7,245 bases of DNA from a bacterium (GCA_021790555.1 JAJYGY010000128.1:1-7245), one strand, 5' to 3'; positions 1-5,137 are shown, counted from the stretch's first letter. Numbers and translations: made by a program. Notes: generated by a model not told the origin, from the sequence alone.

Positions 1-279
1 GCGCATGCCGTCGTGGTCGCCGATGATCTGCGCGGTCAGGGCCGAGGCCACGAAGGAGAAGGCGATGACCGAAAGGTTGGAGGAAATGATGATGGTGGTG
101 AGGAGCCGGCCCGGGTTTTCCAGCCAGGTGCCCAGCGTGCCGCTGAAGATGGGGTGTTCCTTCCTCAGGCGGGCCGCCGTGACCCTGGGGAGGGCCGTCA
201 TGGACGTTTCCGCGGCTGAAAAGAAGGCCCCCACCAGGAAAAGGACGGCCAGGGCGATGACTTCAAGAAGGATGAGCAT
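1..279 (-). CDS. DUF21 (CNNM/CorB/HlyC-type) transporter, N-terminal fragment
   Basis: Only the first 93 codons are present; the frame is open to the window edge. The protein begins with a hydrophobic helix (residues 1-20), followed by the DUF21 signature FFSAAETSMTALPR (residues 19-32), a cationic stretch (RVTAARLRKE), and a second helix rich in Ile/Ser/Thr (about 61-85, with TTIIISSNLSVIAFSFVAS). This is the usual opening of the DUF21 membrane domain of CNNM/CorB proteins, which normally continue into two CBS domains and a CorC/HlyC domain and are linked to Mg2+/Co2+ export. Those later domains lie outside the window. The ATG at 279 lies inside the end of ybeY (17-base overlap), which suggests translational coupling. 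A DUF21/CorC gene next to ybeY is a widespread arrangement. The ribosome-binding site is weak (AAGG close to the ATG). The family call is firm; the transported ion is not shown by the sequence. Confidence 0.85.
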   Translation of the reverse strand, partial: MLILLEVIALAVLFLVGAFFSAAETSMTALPRVTAARLRKEHPIFSGTLGTWLENPGRLLTTIIISSNLSVIAFSFVASALTAQIIGDHDGMR

Positions 280-766
280 GCCTTTTCTTCTGAAAGCGGA
301 GGTGCCTGCCTTCCTTTAGTGTCTTGGAAAAAATCCTGTTTTGCAATAGCCACATTCTTTTTTCTTGGGAGGCGTCGTCGTGGTGCAGGCCGCTCAGGTG
401 GAGGATGCCGTGGATGAGGAGGAATCCGGCCTCGGCCTCCAGGCTGCCGGCGAAGCGGGGGAATTTCCGCTCCACGTAGGGCCAGTTCAGGGCCAGGTCG
501 CCCAGGTACCCGTCGAAACCGCGGGGGGGCCTGCCCGGCAGGGCCGGGAAGGAGAGGATGTCGGTGGGGCGGTCCTGGCCCCGGAAGCGGCGGTTGAGGC
601 TTTTCGAGGACCGGTCCCCGCACAGCAGGAGCCCCAGCGAGGCCCCGGGCATGCCGAGTTCCTTCAGCACCGCCCGGACGAACCGCAGCAGCCCTTCGCG
701 GGGCGGAACCGCGCCGCGCAGCCGGCAGGCCAGCTCCAGGCCCCGGGGGGGAGCGGGCGGCCTCAC
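263..766 (-). CDS. ybeY: YbeY endoribonuclease / rRNA maturation factor
   Basis: YbeY is a zinc metallo-endoribonuclease needed for 16S rRNA 3'-end maturation and late 70S quality control. With the GTG start at 766 the protein has 167 residues. The family landmarks occur in order: NRRFRGQDRPTDILSFP (about 58-74), GDLALN (about 89-94, equivalent to GDIVIS), and the metal site HGILHLSGLHH (119-129). The three zinc histidines are H119, H123 and H129; the usual GYDH is GLHH here, which keeps the last histidine. The C-terminus carries an extra basic tail (RFQKKRHAHPS). A longer reading from TTG at 778 is possible, but that codon is built from the end of the U-tract of the upstream terminator, so GTG 766 (GGGG six bases upstream) is preferred. 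The 3' end overlaps the DUF21 gene. The usual neighbour phoH/ybeZ is absent; the LysM operon lies upstream instead. Confidence 0.93.
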   Translation of the reverse strand: MRPPAPPRGLELACRLRGAVPPREGLLRFVRAVLKELGMPGASLGLLLCGDRSSKSLNRRFRGQDRPTDILSFPALPGRPPRGFDGYLGDLALNWPYVERKFPRFAGSLEAEAGFLLIHGILHLSGLHHDDASQEKRMWLLQNRIFSKTLKEGRHLRFQKKRHAHPS

Positions 767-776
767 GCCTCGCCCC

Positions 777-825
777 AAAAAAAAGAACTCCCCGTCCCAG
801 GCCCGGGGGGCCTGAAACGGGGAGT
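777..825 (-). terminator. Strong intrinsic terminator ending the envelope operon
   Basis: Read on the minus strand, bases 825-809 and 803-787 form a 17-bp stem that includes two G-U pairs: a perfect outer 9 bp (ACTCCCCGT with ACGGGGAGT) and an inner part closing on GGCC/GGCC, with a 5-base loop (CCCCG). It is followed by TC and a run of eight T (784-777). It lies about 30 bases after the stop codon of the LysM gene at 855. The T-run occurs only in the minus-strand reading direction. Confidence 0.92.
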
Positions 826-854
826 CCGGAAGCGGGGCGCGCCTCCCACCCGGG

Positions 855-1256
855 TTAGTACTTCACCGGCAGGTTCTTGCGCGGCCTGTCGTGCGGGACG
901 TACTTGGGGGTCTCCTTGGCCTTTTTGATGGCGTCGGCGATCTCCGACTCGGTGTAGTCCTTCTTGTAGTTCAGGTCCTCATCCGGCTGGATGATGTCCG
1001 GATCCTCGATCTGGTCGCGGTTCTGCTTGTAAAGCAGGGGCCAGCGGAAGGGATCGCCCAGCACGTCCTGCTCGCCCGCGATCTTCCACAGGCAGTCGCC
1101 CTTGTGCACCACATAGCTGCCCATCGAATTCTCCGTGGAGGCCGCCGGGGTGGGCGTGGCCTCGGGCTTGACGGCCTGCTTGTTGGTCGTGCATCCCGCC
1201 AGGGCCGCGACCGCGGCCGCGGCGACCAGCAGGCTGAGCTTCTTGTGTTTGGCCAT
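855..1256 (-). CDS. LysM-domain lipoprotein (copy A)
   Basis: A 133-residue predicted lipoprotein. The signal peptide MAKHKKLSLLVAAAAVAALAGC has a textbook lipobox (LAGC, acylated Cys22) and no Asp at +2, so outer-membrane sorting is likely. A short Pro/Thr linker (EATPTPAAST) leads to a LysM domain at about 48-97, starting YVVHKGDCLWKIAG and containing DPFRWPLLYKQNRDQI and DPDIIQPDEDL. LysM domains bind N-acetylglucosamine chains such as peptidoglycan. A conserved tail of about 35 residues follows and ends RKNLPVKY. The ATG at 1256 is chosen because AGGAG lies 7 bases upstream and the signal peptide starts there; a longer reading from 1298 adds 14 residues with no signal-peptide character. 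It is the last gene of the operon and a paralogue of the upstream gene at 1308-1742. Odd: Cys55 replaces the usual Thr/Asn in the GDxLW motif. No enzymatic domain is present. Confidence 0.88.
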   Translation of the reverse strand: MAKHKKLSLLVAAAAVAALAGCTTNKQAVKPEATPTPAASTENSMGSYVVHKGDCLWKIAGEQDVLGDPFRWPLLYKQNRDQIEDPDIIQPDEDLNYKKDYTESEIADAIKKAKETPKYVPHDRPRKNLPVKY

Positions 1257-1307
1257 TTTCCATCTCCTGAGTAGTTTATTTGGGAACTTCCCTTCCAAAC
1301 CAAAAGC

Positions 1308-1742
1308 CTAGTAGTTCACCGGAAGCCGGGTGCGGGGCGCCGCGTGGGGATGGTAGGGCGGCGTCTCCTTGGCCTTCTCCACCGCCGCGTCGATCTGTTC
1401 CTGGGTGTAGTCGCTGCCGTACTTCAGGTCCTGGTCCGGCTGGATGATGTCCGGATCCACGATCTGGTCGCGGTTGGCCTTGAACAGCAGGGGCCAGCGG
1501 AAGGAATCCCCCAGCACCTGGGGATCCCCCGAAATCTTCCAAAGGTTGTCTCCGGGCTTCACCACGTATTCCTTGGCGGCCTGCTCCGTGGGCATGGCCG
1601 GCACGGCCGTGGGGGTGGCCACGGGCGCCAGCGCGACCGGCGTGGGGGTCGCCTTGGTCTGTTCGTTCTGGGCGCATCCGGCCACCAGCAACAGGCCCGT
1701 CATTCCCGTGATGGCCATTGCCGAAAAGAGCGCGTTTTTCAC
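1308..1742 (-). CDS. LysM-domain lipoprotein (copy B)
   Basis: A 144-residue predicted lipoprotein. The signal peptide ends LLLVAGC (acylated Cys23; Ala at +2, consistent with outer-membrane sorting). A longer Pro/Ala/Thr linker (about 30-55, with repeated TPT/VATPT) precedes a LysM domain at about 59-107: YVVKPGDNLWKISG, then DSFRWPLLFKANRDQI and DPDIIQPDQDL. The conserved tail ends RTRLPVNY. From the LysM start to the C-terminus it aligns without gaps to copy A (87 positions, about two thirds identical by eye), so the two arose by duplication, while their linkers differ in length. The start is GTG at 1742, fixed by a strong GGAGG six bases upstream; a longer frame to 1784 adds only a non-signal leader. 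The gene lies 23 bases downstream of the glycine-rich gene and 51 bases upstream of copy A. The likely role is peptidoglycan tethering; this is inferred from the domain only. Confidence 0.88.
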   Translation of the reverse strand: MKNALFSAMAITGMTGLLLVAGCAQNEQTKATPTPVALAPVATPTAVPAMPTEQAAKEYVVKPGDNLWKISGDPQVLGDSFRWPLLFKANRDQIVDPDIIQPDQDLKYGSDYTQEQIDAAVEKAKETPPYHPHAAPRTRLPVNY

Positions 1743-1748
1743 GTTTCG

Positions 1749-1753
1749 CCTCC
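1749..1753 (-). promoter_or_regulatory. Ribosome-binding site deciding the GTG start of LysM copy B
   Basis: On the minus strand GGAGG is followed by six bases and then GTG at 1742-1740. No comparable site precedes the upstream in-frame ATG at 1784, so the GTG start is preferred. Translation from here gives a clean lipoprotein signal peptide. Confidence 0.8.
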
Positions 1754-1765
1754 GCAAAAGGAAAC

Positions 1766-2149
1766 CTAAAAGGCCCTGTTCCAAACCACAAAAGTCGCGC
1801 CCTGTTCCAGCATCACCGAAGGCCCGGAAAGGGGGACAGCCGGATTATTGCTCAAATCCGTCCTGGTGGCAACATCAACCATTCCCAAAATCAGGCCCAC
1901 GCCGCAGCCCGCCAGGGCGCCGGCGCCTCCGCCCACCACAAAATCGAAACTCTGCTTGTCGTTCAGGTAGGGGATCGTGGCCGACACCGAGCCCAAAAGG
2001 GCCCCCAAGGCCGCCCCGCCCGTGGTGTACCGGGCCATCAGGGCCCCGGTCTGGGCCGCCGCAGCCGGCCTGCAGGCGCTCCAAGCGCCGAGCAACACCC
2101 CCGCGGCCAGGACCCGCCCGATTCTTTTCCGAAAAAGGACGCGTTTCAT
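1766..2149 (-). CDS. Small exported glycine-zipper protein, one two-helix unit
   Basis: A 127-residue protein that I cannot assign to a named family. The N-terminus is strongly basic (MKRVLFRKRIGR), followed by a hydrophobic stretch and an AAAA-Q region that suits signal peptidase I cleavage near residue 32. Cys26 (WSAC) is a poor lipobox. The mature part contains two Gly/Ala-rich hydrophobic segments (about 43-61 and 69-94) with small residues every fourth position (GGAALGALLGS, GGGAGALAGCGVGLILG), joined by a polar loop (YLNDKQSFD). This helix-loop-helix unit resembles the second repeat of the upstream 212-residue protein. The C-terminal part (SVMLEQGATFVVWNRAF) looks like beta strand and ends in Phe. 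The start is ATG at 2149 with AAGGA about 11 bases upstream, 24 bases after the upstream stop codon. An envelope location is inferred; the function is unknown. Confidence 0.75.
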   Translation of the reverse strand: MKRVLFRKRIGRVLAAGVLLGAWSACRPAAAAQTGALMARYTTGGAALGALLGSVSATIPYLNDKQSFDFVVGGGAGALAGCGVGLILGMVDVATRTDLSNNPAVPLSGPSVMLEQGATFVVWNRAF

Positions 2150-2173
2150 CGGGAAATGTTCCTTAAGCGAAGC

Positions 2174-2812
2174 TTAAAAATTCACCTGCGCCAGCTTCAG
2201 CGCCGCCTCGGGCGTTTCCGCCCGCAGCCCGGGCAGCGCCGTCCAGGCCCCCAGCACGCCGATGGAGGCGTGGATCCCGCTTCCGGGCACCTTCCTGGAG
2301 ACGGCCCCCATCCTGGCGGCCTCGAAAAGCCCGATGCCCAGGCCCACCAGGGCCCCCGAGCAGACCCCCGCTCCCCCGGCCGCCAGGAAATCCTCGGCCT
2401 GCGTTTCCTGGGGGGTGCCCGCCTTGTTCCGGTAGCTCAGGACCCCGCCGGCGGCCCCCACGACCCCGCCGATCAGGCCGAAACCCAGCACGTCGTAGAA
2501 GGCGTTGGTGCCCACGCCCTCCCGGCCCACCGCCACCTGGTAGGCCGAGACCGGCAGGCCCACCCCCAGTGCGGCGCCCAGCGATCCATAGATGGCCCCC
2601 AGCGCGATGGAGGAAGGGTCCTGGTTGTGGCGGCCGGCGTAGGAGATGCTCCCCGCCCCGGCCCCCACGAAGGCGCCGGTGAACAGGCCCGCCAGCAGGT
2701 TGGCGCCGTAGGCCCTCCCCGCGTCCACCTGGGCCAGGCAGGGGACCTGGCCCGCCAGGGCCAGGCAGCACAGCAGCAAGGTTGTCTTCAAGCACCGGGG
2801 CCGGGAAGGCAT
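2174..2812 (-). CDS. Exported glycine-zipper membrane protein, duplicated two-helix unit
   Basis: A 212-residue protein not assignable to a named family. A signal peptide (about 1-27, hydrophobic core TLLLCCLALAG, cleavage near CLA-Q) precedes four Gly/Ala-rich hydrophobic segments at about 37-58, 68-93, 106-127 and 141-166. They form two similar halves: GAFVGAGAGSISY followed by ALGAIYGSLGAALGVGL, and GGVVGAAGGVLSY followed by AAGGAGVCSGALVGLGIGL. Each half has a polar linker of roughly 10-15 residues. Gly/Ala spacing of this kind favours tight helix packing or membrane oligomers. A less hydrophobic C-terminal region (about 175-212) follows. The ATG at 2812 lies 3 bases after the upstream stop codon and has no clear ribosome-binding site, so translation is probably coupled. 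A TTG at codon 8 would also leave a good signal peptide. A structural or channel-like envelope role is only inferred. Confidence 0.75.
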   Translation of the reverse strand: MPSRPRCLKTTLLLCCLALAGQVPCLAQVDAGRAYGANLLAGLFTGAFVGAGAGSISYAGRHNQDPSSIALGAIYGSLGAALGVGLPVSAYQVAVGREGVGTNAFYDVLGFGLIGGVVGAAGGVLSYRNKAGTPQETQAEDFLAAGGAGVCSGALVGLGIGLFEAARMGAVSRKVPGSGIHASIGVLGAWTALPGLRAETPEAALKLAQVNF

Positions 2813-2815
2813 CCG

Positions 2816-3424
2816 TCAGGGCACCAAGTGGAATTGGACCAGTTGATAGTCGACCACGACCTTTCCGGTGGCGTCGAGGTGGGCCATCTGGATGTCGCCC
2901 ACGTCCGGCGCGGCCCACACAAGATCCGTGGCCGTGGAACTCACGCCGGCGGACTGGCTCACCGTGAGGGTCCGCACCTTGTAGCAGGACTCGAAGCTGC
3001 CGGCCGGCACGCCCAGGTTCTCCATCCCGTCCACGAACCGGGTATCCTGAAGCTGTCCCGCCGCCAGGGGCAGGTTCCAGCGGTTTCCGGAAACGTAGGG
3101 AAGCCGGCGGTCCACGTACCAGGTCCCCAGGGTGGCGTCGTACGCCATCAGGCTGTCCGGGTTCCTGGCCACGTACTGGGTGCTGGAATTGCCCGCCTGA
3201 TCCACCACCTGCTCACGGAAACAGGCCGTGCCGGCCACTGTTGCCATGCCGGGCACCGAAACCTGCACGCGCTTCGAGCCGTCCGGGGAGGCGTAGGTCC
3301 AGCTGTCTCCCACCGAAAGCGGCGCGTAGTCCGAGGTGACGGCCTTCAAGAGGGGGTTTTTCCCGCAGCCCGCGGCGCAGACCATCAGGAGCCCGGCACA
3401 GAAGATGCGGAAAGTCGTCTTCAC
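2816..3424 (-). CDS. Predicted lipoprotein with PLSVGDSWTY motif, function unknown
   Basis: A 202-residue protein. The signal peptide (VKTTFRIFCAGLLMVCAAGC) ends in a somewhat weak lipobox (AAGC, Cys20) with Gly at +2. Near the N-terminus of the mature part is YAPLSVGDSWTY (about 35-46), a motif common at the start of secreted bacterial lipoproteins of unknown function, which often end in a segment resembling W.APDVG; here VWAAPDVG is present at about 170-177. The rest is predicted to be mostly beta strand, rich in Val, Thr and Ser, and no catalytic motif was recognised. The start is GTG at 3424, with GAGG five bases upstream lying inside the end of the preceding gene, whose stop is one base away. 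A longer frame from 3565 runs through the upstream gene and has no signal peptide, so it is rejected. Second gene of the envelope operon. Confidence 0.8.
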   Translation of the reverse strand: MKTTFRIFCAGLLMVCAAGCGKNPLLKAVTSDYAPLSVGDSWTYASPDGSKRVQVSVPGMATVAGTACFREQVVDQAGNSSTQYVARNPDSLMAYDATLGTWYVDRRLPYVSGNRWNLPLAAGQLQDTRFVDGMENLGVPAGSFESCYKVRTLTVSQSAGVSSTATDLVWAAPDVGDIQMAHLDATGKVVVDYQLVQFHLVP

Positions 3425-3425
3425 C

Positions 3426-3986
3426 CTAACCTCGGATGCCCAGGCGCGCCCCGAACTGCACGAAGGGGAATATCGTCCCCTGCTCGGCCACCAGGTGGTA
3501 ACGGACGTCCACCCCGCCCAGCAGCCAGCGGGTGAACCACAGGTCGTACCCGCTTCCCAGGACAAGCCCTCCGTCCAGGTTTTCCTGGCTGCCCGTGGAG
3601 GCGCCGATGTCGTAGGCCTTCTCGTAGTAGCCCGAGGCCGCCACCTCCCAGTAGAACTCCACCGAAGGGGGCCAATGGTCCTTGAACTTCAACCCCACCC
3701 AGCCCGGCACCATCCGGAAGCGGAAATCCGGGTTCTGGGGGTCGAGCATTTCGTAATAGGAAAGGCCAAAAATGAAGGAAACCCGCGGGGACAGGCCCAG
3801 GTCAAAATCCAGGTTGGGGCCGAAAGCGGGTTGCAGGCTCTTCTGCAGGTCGCCCACGGGAACCAAAAGGGCGGGCTCAAGGCAGAAGGAGCCGCCCGCC
3901 AGGTCCGGCGCCGCCTTGGGCTGGGCCTGACAAACAGACGCCAGCAGAACCGGCCAAAATACCGCCAAACAGCGAAGCCATTTCAC
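3426..3986 (-). CDS. Predicted outer-membrane beta-barrel protein
   Basis: A 186-residue protein with a signal peptide (MKWLRCLAVFWPVLLASVCQAQ, cleaved near residue 22). The mature part alternates aromatic and polar residues in strand-like segments, e.g. RVSFIFGLSYYEML, GWVGLKFKDHWPPSVEFYWEVAASGYYEKAY, GLVLGSGYDLWFTRWLLGGVDVRYHLV and TIFPFVQFGARLGIRG. Length and pattern fit an eight-strand barrel similar to small OmpA/OmpW-like or acyloxyacyl-type barrels. The last residues (FGARLGIRG) resemble the final strand of such barrels but lack the terminal Phe that is common as a BAM signal. The start is GTG at 3986, preceded by GGGGA; the ATG 5 bases downstream is in another frame. It is the first gene of the envelope operon, behind the promoter at 4026-4054. 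The barrel call rests on residue pattern only; ligand and role are unknown. Confidence 0.75.
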   Translation of the reverse strand: MKWLRCLAVFWPVLLASVCQAQPKAAPDLAGGSFCLEPALLVPVGDLQKSLQPAFGPNLDFDLGLSPRVSFIFGLSYYEMLDPQNPDFRFRMVPGWVGLKFKDHWPPSVEFYWEVAASGYYEKAYDIGASTGSQENLDGGLVLGSGYDLWFTRWLLGGVDVRYHLVAEQGTIFPFVQFGARLGIRG

Positions 3987-4004
3987 CAGGTCCCCACGCG
4001 AGTG

Positions 4005-4028
4005 AAAAGCCCTTTAAATTGGGCTTTT
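4005..4028. promoter_or_regulatory. Perfect inverted repeat over the -10/start site: candidate operator
   Basis: AAAAGCCC, an 8-base centre (TTTAAATT) and GGGCTTTT form a perfect 8+8 inverted repeat whose centre is itself nearly symmetric. It overlaps the -10 box of the minus-strand promoter (4026-4031) and covers the expected transcription start (about 4019), which is where a repressor would bind. A short hairpin at the mRNA 5' end, or a weak plus-strand terminator, are alternatives; no plus-strand gene precedes it. Confidence 0.5.
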
Positions 4029-4054
4029 ATATCACCGCTTTCCGTTTCCGTCAA
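4026..4054 (-). promoter_or_regulatory. Near-consensus sigma70 promoter of the six-gene envelope operon
   Basis: On the minus strand TTGACG (4054-4049) is followed by a spacer of exactly 17 bases and TATAAA (4031-4026). The predicted start is near 4019, giving a leader of about 33 bases before the GTG at 3986. It lies just downstream of the terminator of the preceding gene and upstream of the first operon gene. Confidence 0.75.
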
Positions 4055-4080
4055 GCGGGACAAGCCTTTCCAGCCCGGTG

Positions 4081-4114
4081 AAAGCAAAAAGGCCAGCCCT
4101 TGAGGCTGGCCTTT
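4081..4114 (-). terminator. Intrinsic terminator of the PG...YAG protein gene
   Basis: On the minus strand AAAGGCCAGCC, a 5-base loop (TCAAG) and GGCTGGCCTTT form a perfect 11-bp stem (4114-4104 with 4098-4088). The T-rich tail continues as TTGCTTT. It begins 28 bases after the stop codon at 4142. The plus-strand side has only three T after the stem, so it acts mainly on the minus strand. Confidence 0.88.
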
Positions 4115-4141
4115 GGCCGATCCCGTGATTTCGCGGCAACC

Positions 4142-4702
4142 TTAAAAACGGCAACTGAGCACGACCTTGGGTTGGTTGAAGGAGGATTCCAGCTTGAAAT
4201 TCAATTCATGATCGCGGTTGTACTGGATGGCCGAATCCGAGGCCGTGGCAACGTCCCCGATCCAGGAAAGGACCATCAGGCCCAGGCCGCCCGCCTTGAT
4301 CCAGTAACCAGCCTGCTGCGTGTTGTCGTCGCCCCCGAAATAGGACGACCAGGCACCGGGATTGTGCACCAGCTGGTAGCCCCACAGCGAAACCCCGGCC
4401 CCGAAGATCTCCATGGCCAGCATGTGGTTTCCAAAACTGTAATTTCCGGCGTAATAATTGCCGAATCCGTGCACGAACACGCCGGGAAGCACGGCGAACA
4501 TGGTCGCCACGATGGGGTCCTTGCCGTGGATGTCGCTTTCACTGATATTGCCGCTTTCCGGGCCGTAATAGCGGTAGCTCGGCTTGTAGGGCATGTTGGA
4601 ACCGCCGGAACTGTCGTCGGGCTGGGCCAGAAGCGGCCGCGCGCAGGGAAACAGGAAGGCCACCAGGAACGCCAGGACAAGGCATCTTTTTGACAACGTC
4701 AT
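4142..4702 (-). CDS. Exported membrane protein with PG..HG.G..YAG motif, function unknown
   Basis: A 186-residue protein with a signal peptide (core CLVLAFLVAFLFPCA, cleavage near LLAQ, about residue 27). After a Tyr/Ser-rich stretch come a hydrophobic segment with LPGVFVHGFGNYYAGNYSFG, a second one with MEIFGAGVSLWGYQLV, and a third with GLGLMVLSWIGDVATASDSA followed by YNRDH. The pattern PG..HG.G..YAG, then a W.GD...A..A...YN element, resembles small bacterial proteins related to the TM2/DUF5683 type; I know no assigned biochemical role for them. The C-terminus (VVLSCRF) ends in Phe. The gene has its own promoter (4736-4765) and terminator (4081-4114), so it is probably monocistronic. The start is uncertain: ATG at 4702 sits directly behind GGAGGA, while TTG at 4696 has ideal spacing; only two residues are affected. 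Confidence 0.78.
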   Translation of the reverse strand: MTLSKRCLVLAFLVAFLFPCARPLLAQPDDSSGGSNMPYKPSYRYYGPESGNISESDIHGKDPIVATMFAVLPGVFVHGFGNYYAGNYSFGNHMLAMEIFGAGVSLWGYQLVHNPGAWSSYFGGDDNTQQAGYWIKAGGLGLMVLSWIGDVATASDSAIQYNRDHELNFKLESSFNQPKVVLSCRF

Positions 4703-4708
4703 TCCTCC
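4703..4708 (-). promoter_or_regulatory. Ribosome-binding site that may favour a TTG start
   Basis: GGAGGA on the minus strand abuts the ATG at 4702, which is too close for efficient use. Codon 3 of that frame is TTG (4696-4694), six bases from the GGAGGA, the usual spacing. The true start may therefore be TTG, giving a protein beginning SKRCLVLAF. Confidence 0.55.
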
Positions 4709-4735
4709 ACGCAAAATGGTGCTCCGGACGCCGGA

Positions 4736-4765
4736 ATCATACACGCAGGCCGAGCCGGCTGTCAA
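4736..4765 (-). promoter_or_regulatory. Near-consensus sigma70 promoter
   Basis: On the minus strand a perfect TTGACA (4765-4760) is followed by an 18-base spacer and TATGAT (4741-4736). The predicted start is near 4729, leaving a leader of about 27 bases before the ATG at 4702. It lies 20 bases after the stop codon of the upstream gene; no terminator is visible between them, so read-through from the rib/nusB operon could add to expression. Confidence 0.78.
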
Positions 4766-4784
4766 TTTGAAAGATACCCGTCCA

Positions 4785-5117
4785 TCACTTCGGCAGGGGC
4801 TTTTTCTTGGCGTAATTGCATGTAAAATAGACGTAGCAGTCGATGCCCGTGCACTCCCCGCTGGACCCCGGAATCTCGCAGTCCTTCATGATACCCGGCT
4901 GCTCGATGACTTTCCAGTCCACCTTCTGCAGGCCCCGCCGGCGGGCGCGCTCGGAGCGCCATTTTTTCCAGCGCGGCGCCAGGGCCCGCAGGCCCGCCTG
5001 GACCCCCAGGGCCGCGAGCAGGACGCCACCGGCCCAGGCCAGGGGGCGCCCCCCGCCCAGGGCCTCCAGGCCGGCCGCGGCCAGCACCAGGATGCCCAGC
5101 ACCCAGATCGCCGTCAT
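4785..5117 (-). CDS. Small membrane protein with a four-cysteine C-terminus
   Basis: A 110-residue protein not assigned to a family. Two hydrophobic segments (about 2-20 and 27-47, split by GGGRP) form a probable helical hairpin at the N-terminus. A strongly basic stretch follows (RWKKWRSERARRR, about 49-61), consistent with a cytoplasmic tail by the positive-inside rule. The C-terminal third has four cysteines (80, 89, 94, 100) spaced C-x8-C-x4-C-x5-C, including ECTGIDCYVYFTC, and ends with a basic tail (KKKPLPK). This could hold a metal or form disulfides; if the tail is cytoplasmic, metal binding is more likely. The start is ATG at 5117, with GGAG only two bases upstream, 20 bases after the stop of the zinc-ribbon gene. 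The same frame stays open to 5429, but that part only mirrors the zinc-ribbon gene in another frame. Last gene of the right-hand operon. Confidence 0.72.
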   Translation of the reverse strand: MTAIWVLGILVLAAAGLEALGGGRPLAWAGGVLLAALGVQAGLRALAPRWKKWRSERARRRGLQKVDWKVIEQPGIMKDCEIPGSSGECTGIDCYVYFTCNYAKKKPLPK

Positions 5118-5137
5118 GACTCCGTCCCAGCTACCGC

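Noticed and set aside
1279..1299. Imperfect inverted repeat (TTTGGGAA...TTCCAAA) between the two LysM genes
   Set aside because: The arms need a bulge, no T-run follows, and the gap is only 51 bases inside an operon. Not supportable as a terminator or operator.
2163..2177. TTAAGC-GAA-GCTTAA hairpin at the junction of the two glycine-zipper genes
   Set aside because: The stem has only 6 bp, overlaps the stop codon and is not followed by a T-run on the minus strand. It may be chance.
1718..3535. A 605-codon open frame on the plus strand across the envelope operon
   Set aside because: It is antisense to several genes that have signal peptides and ribosome-binding sites. Its product is a low-complexity Arg/Gly/Pro/His protein typical of a GC-rich shadow frame, with no start signal.
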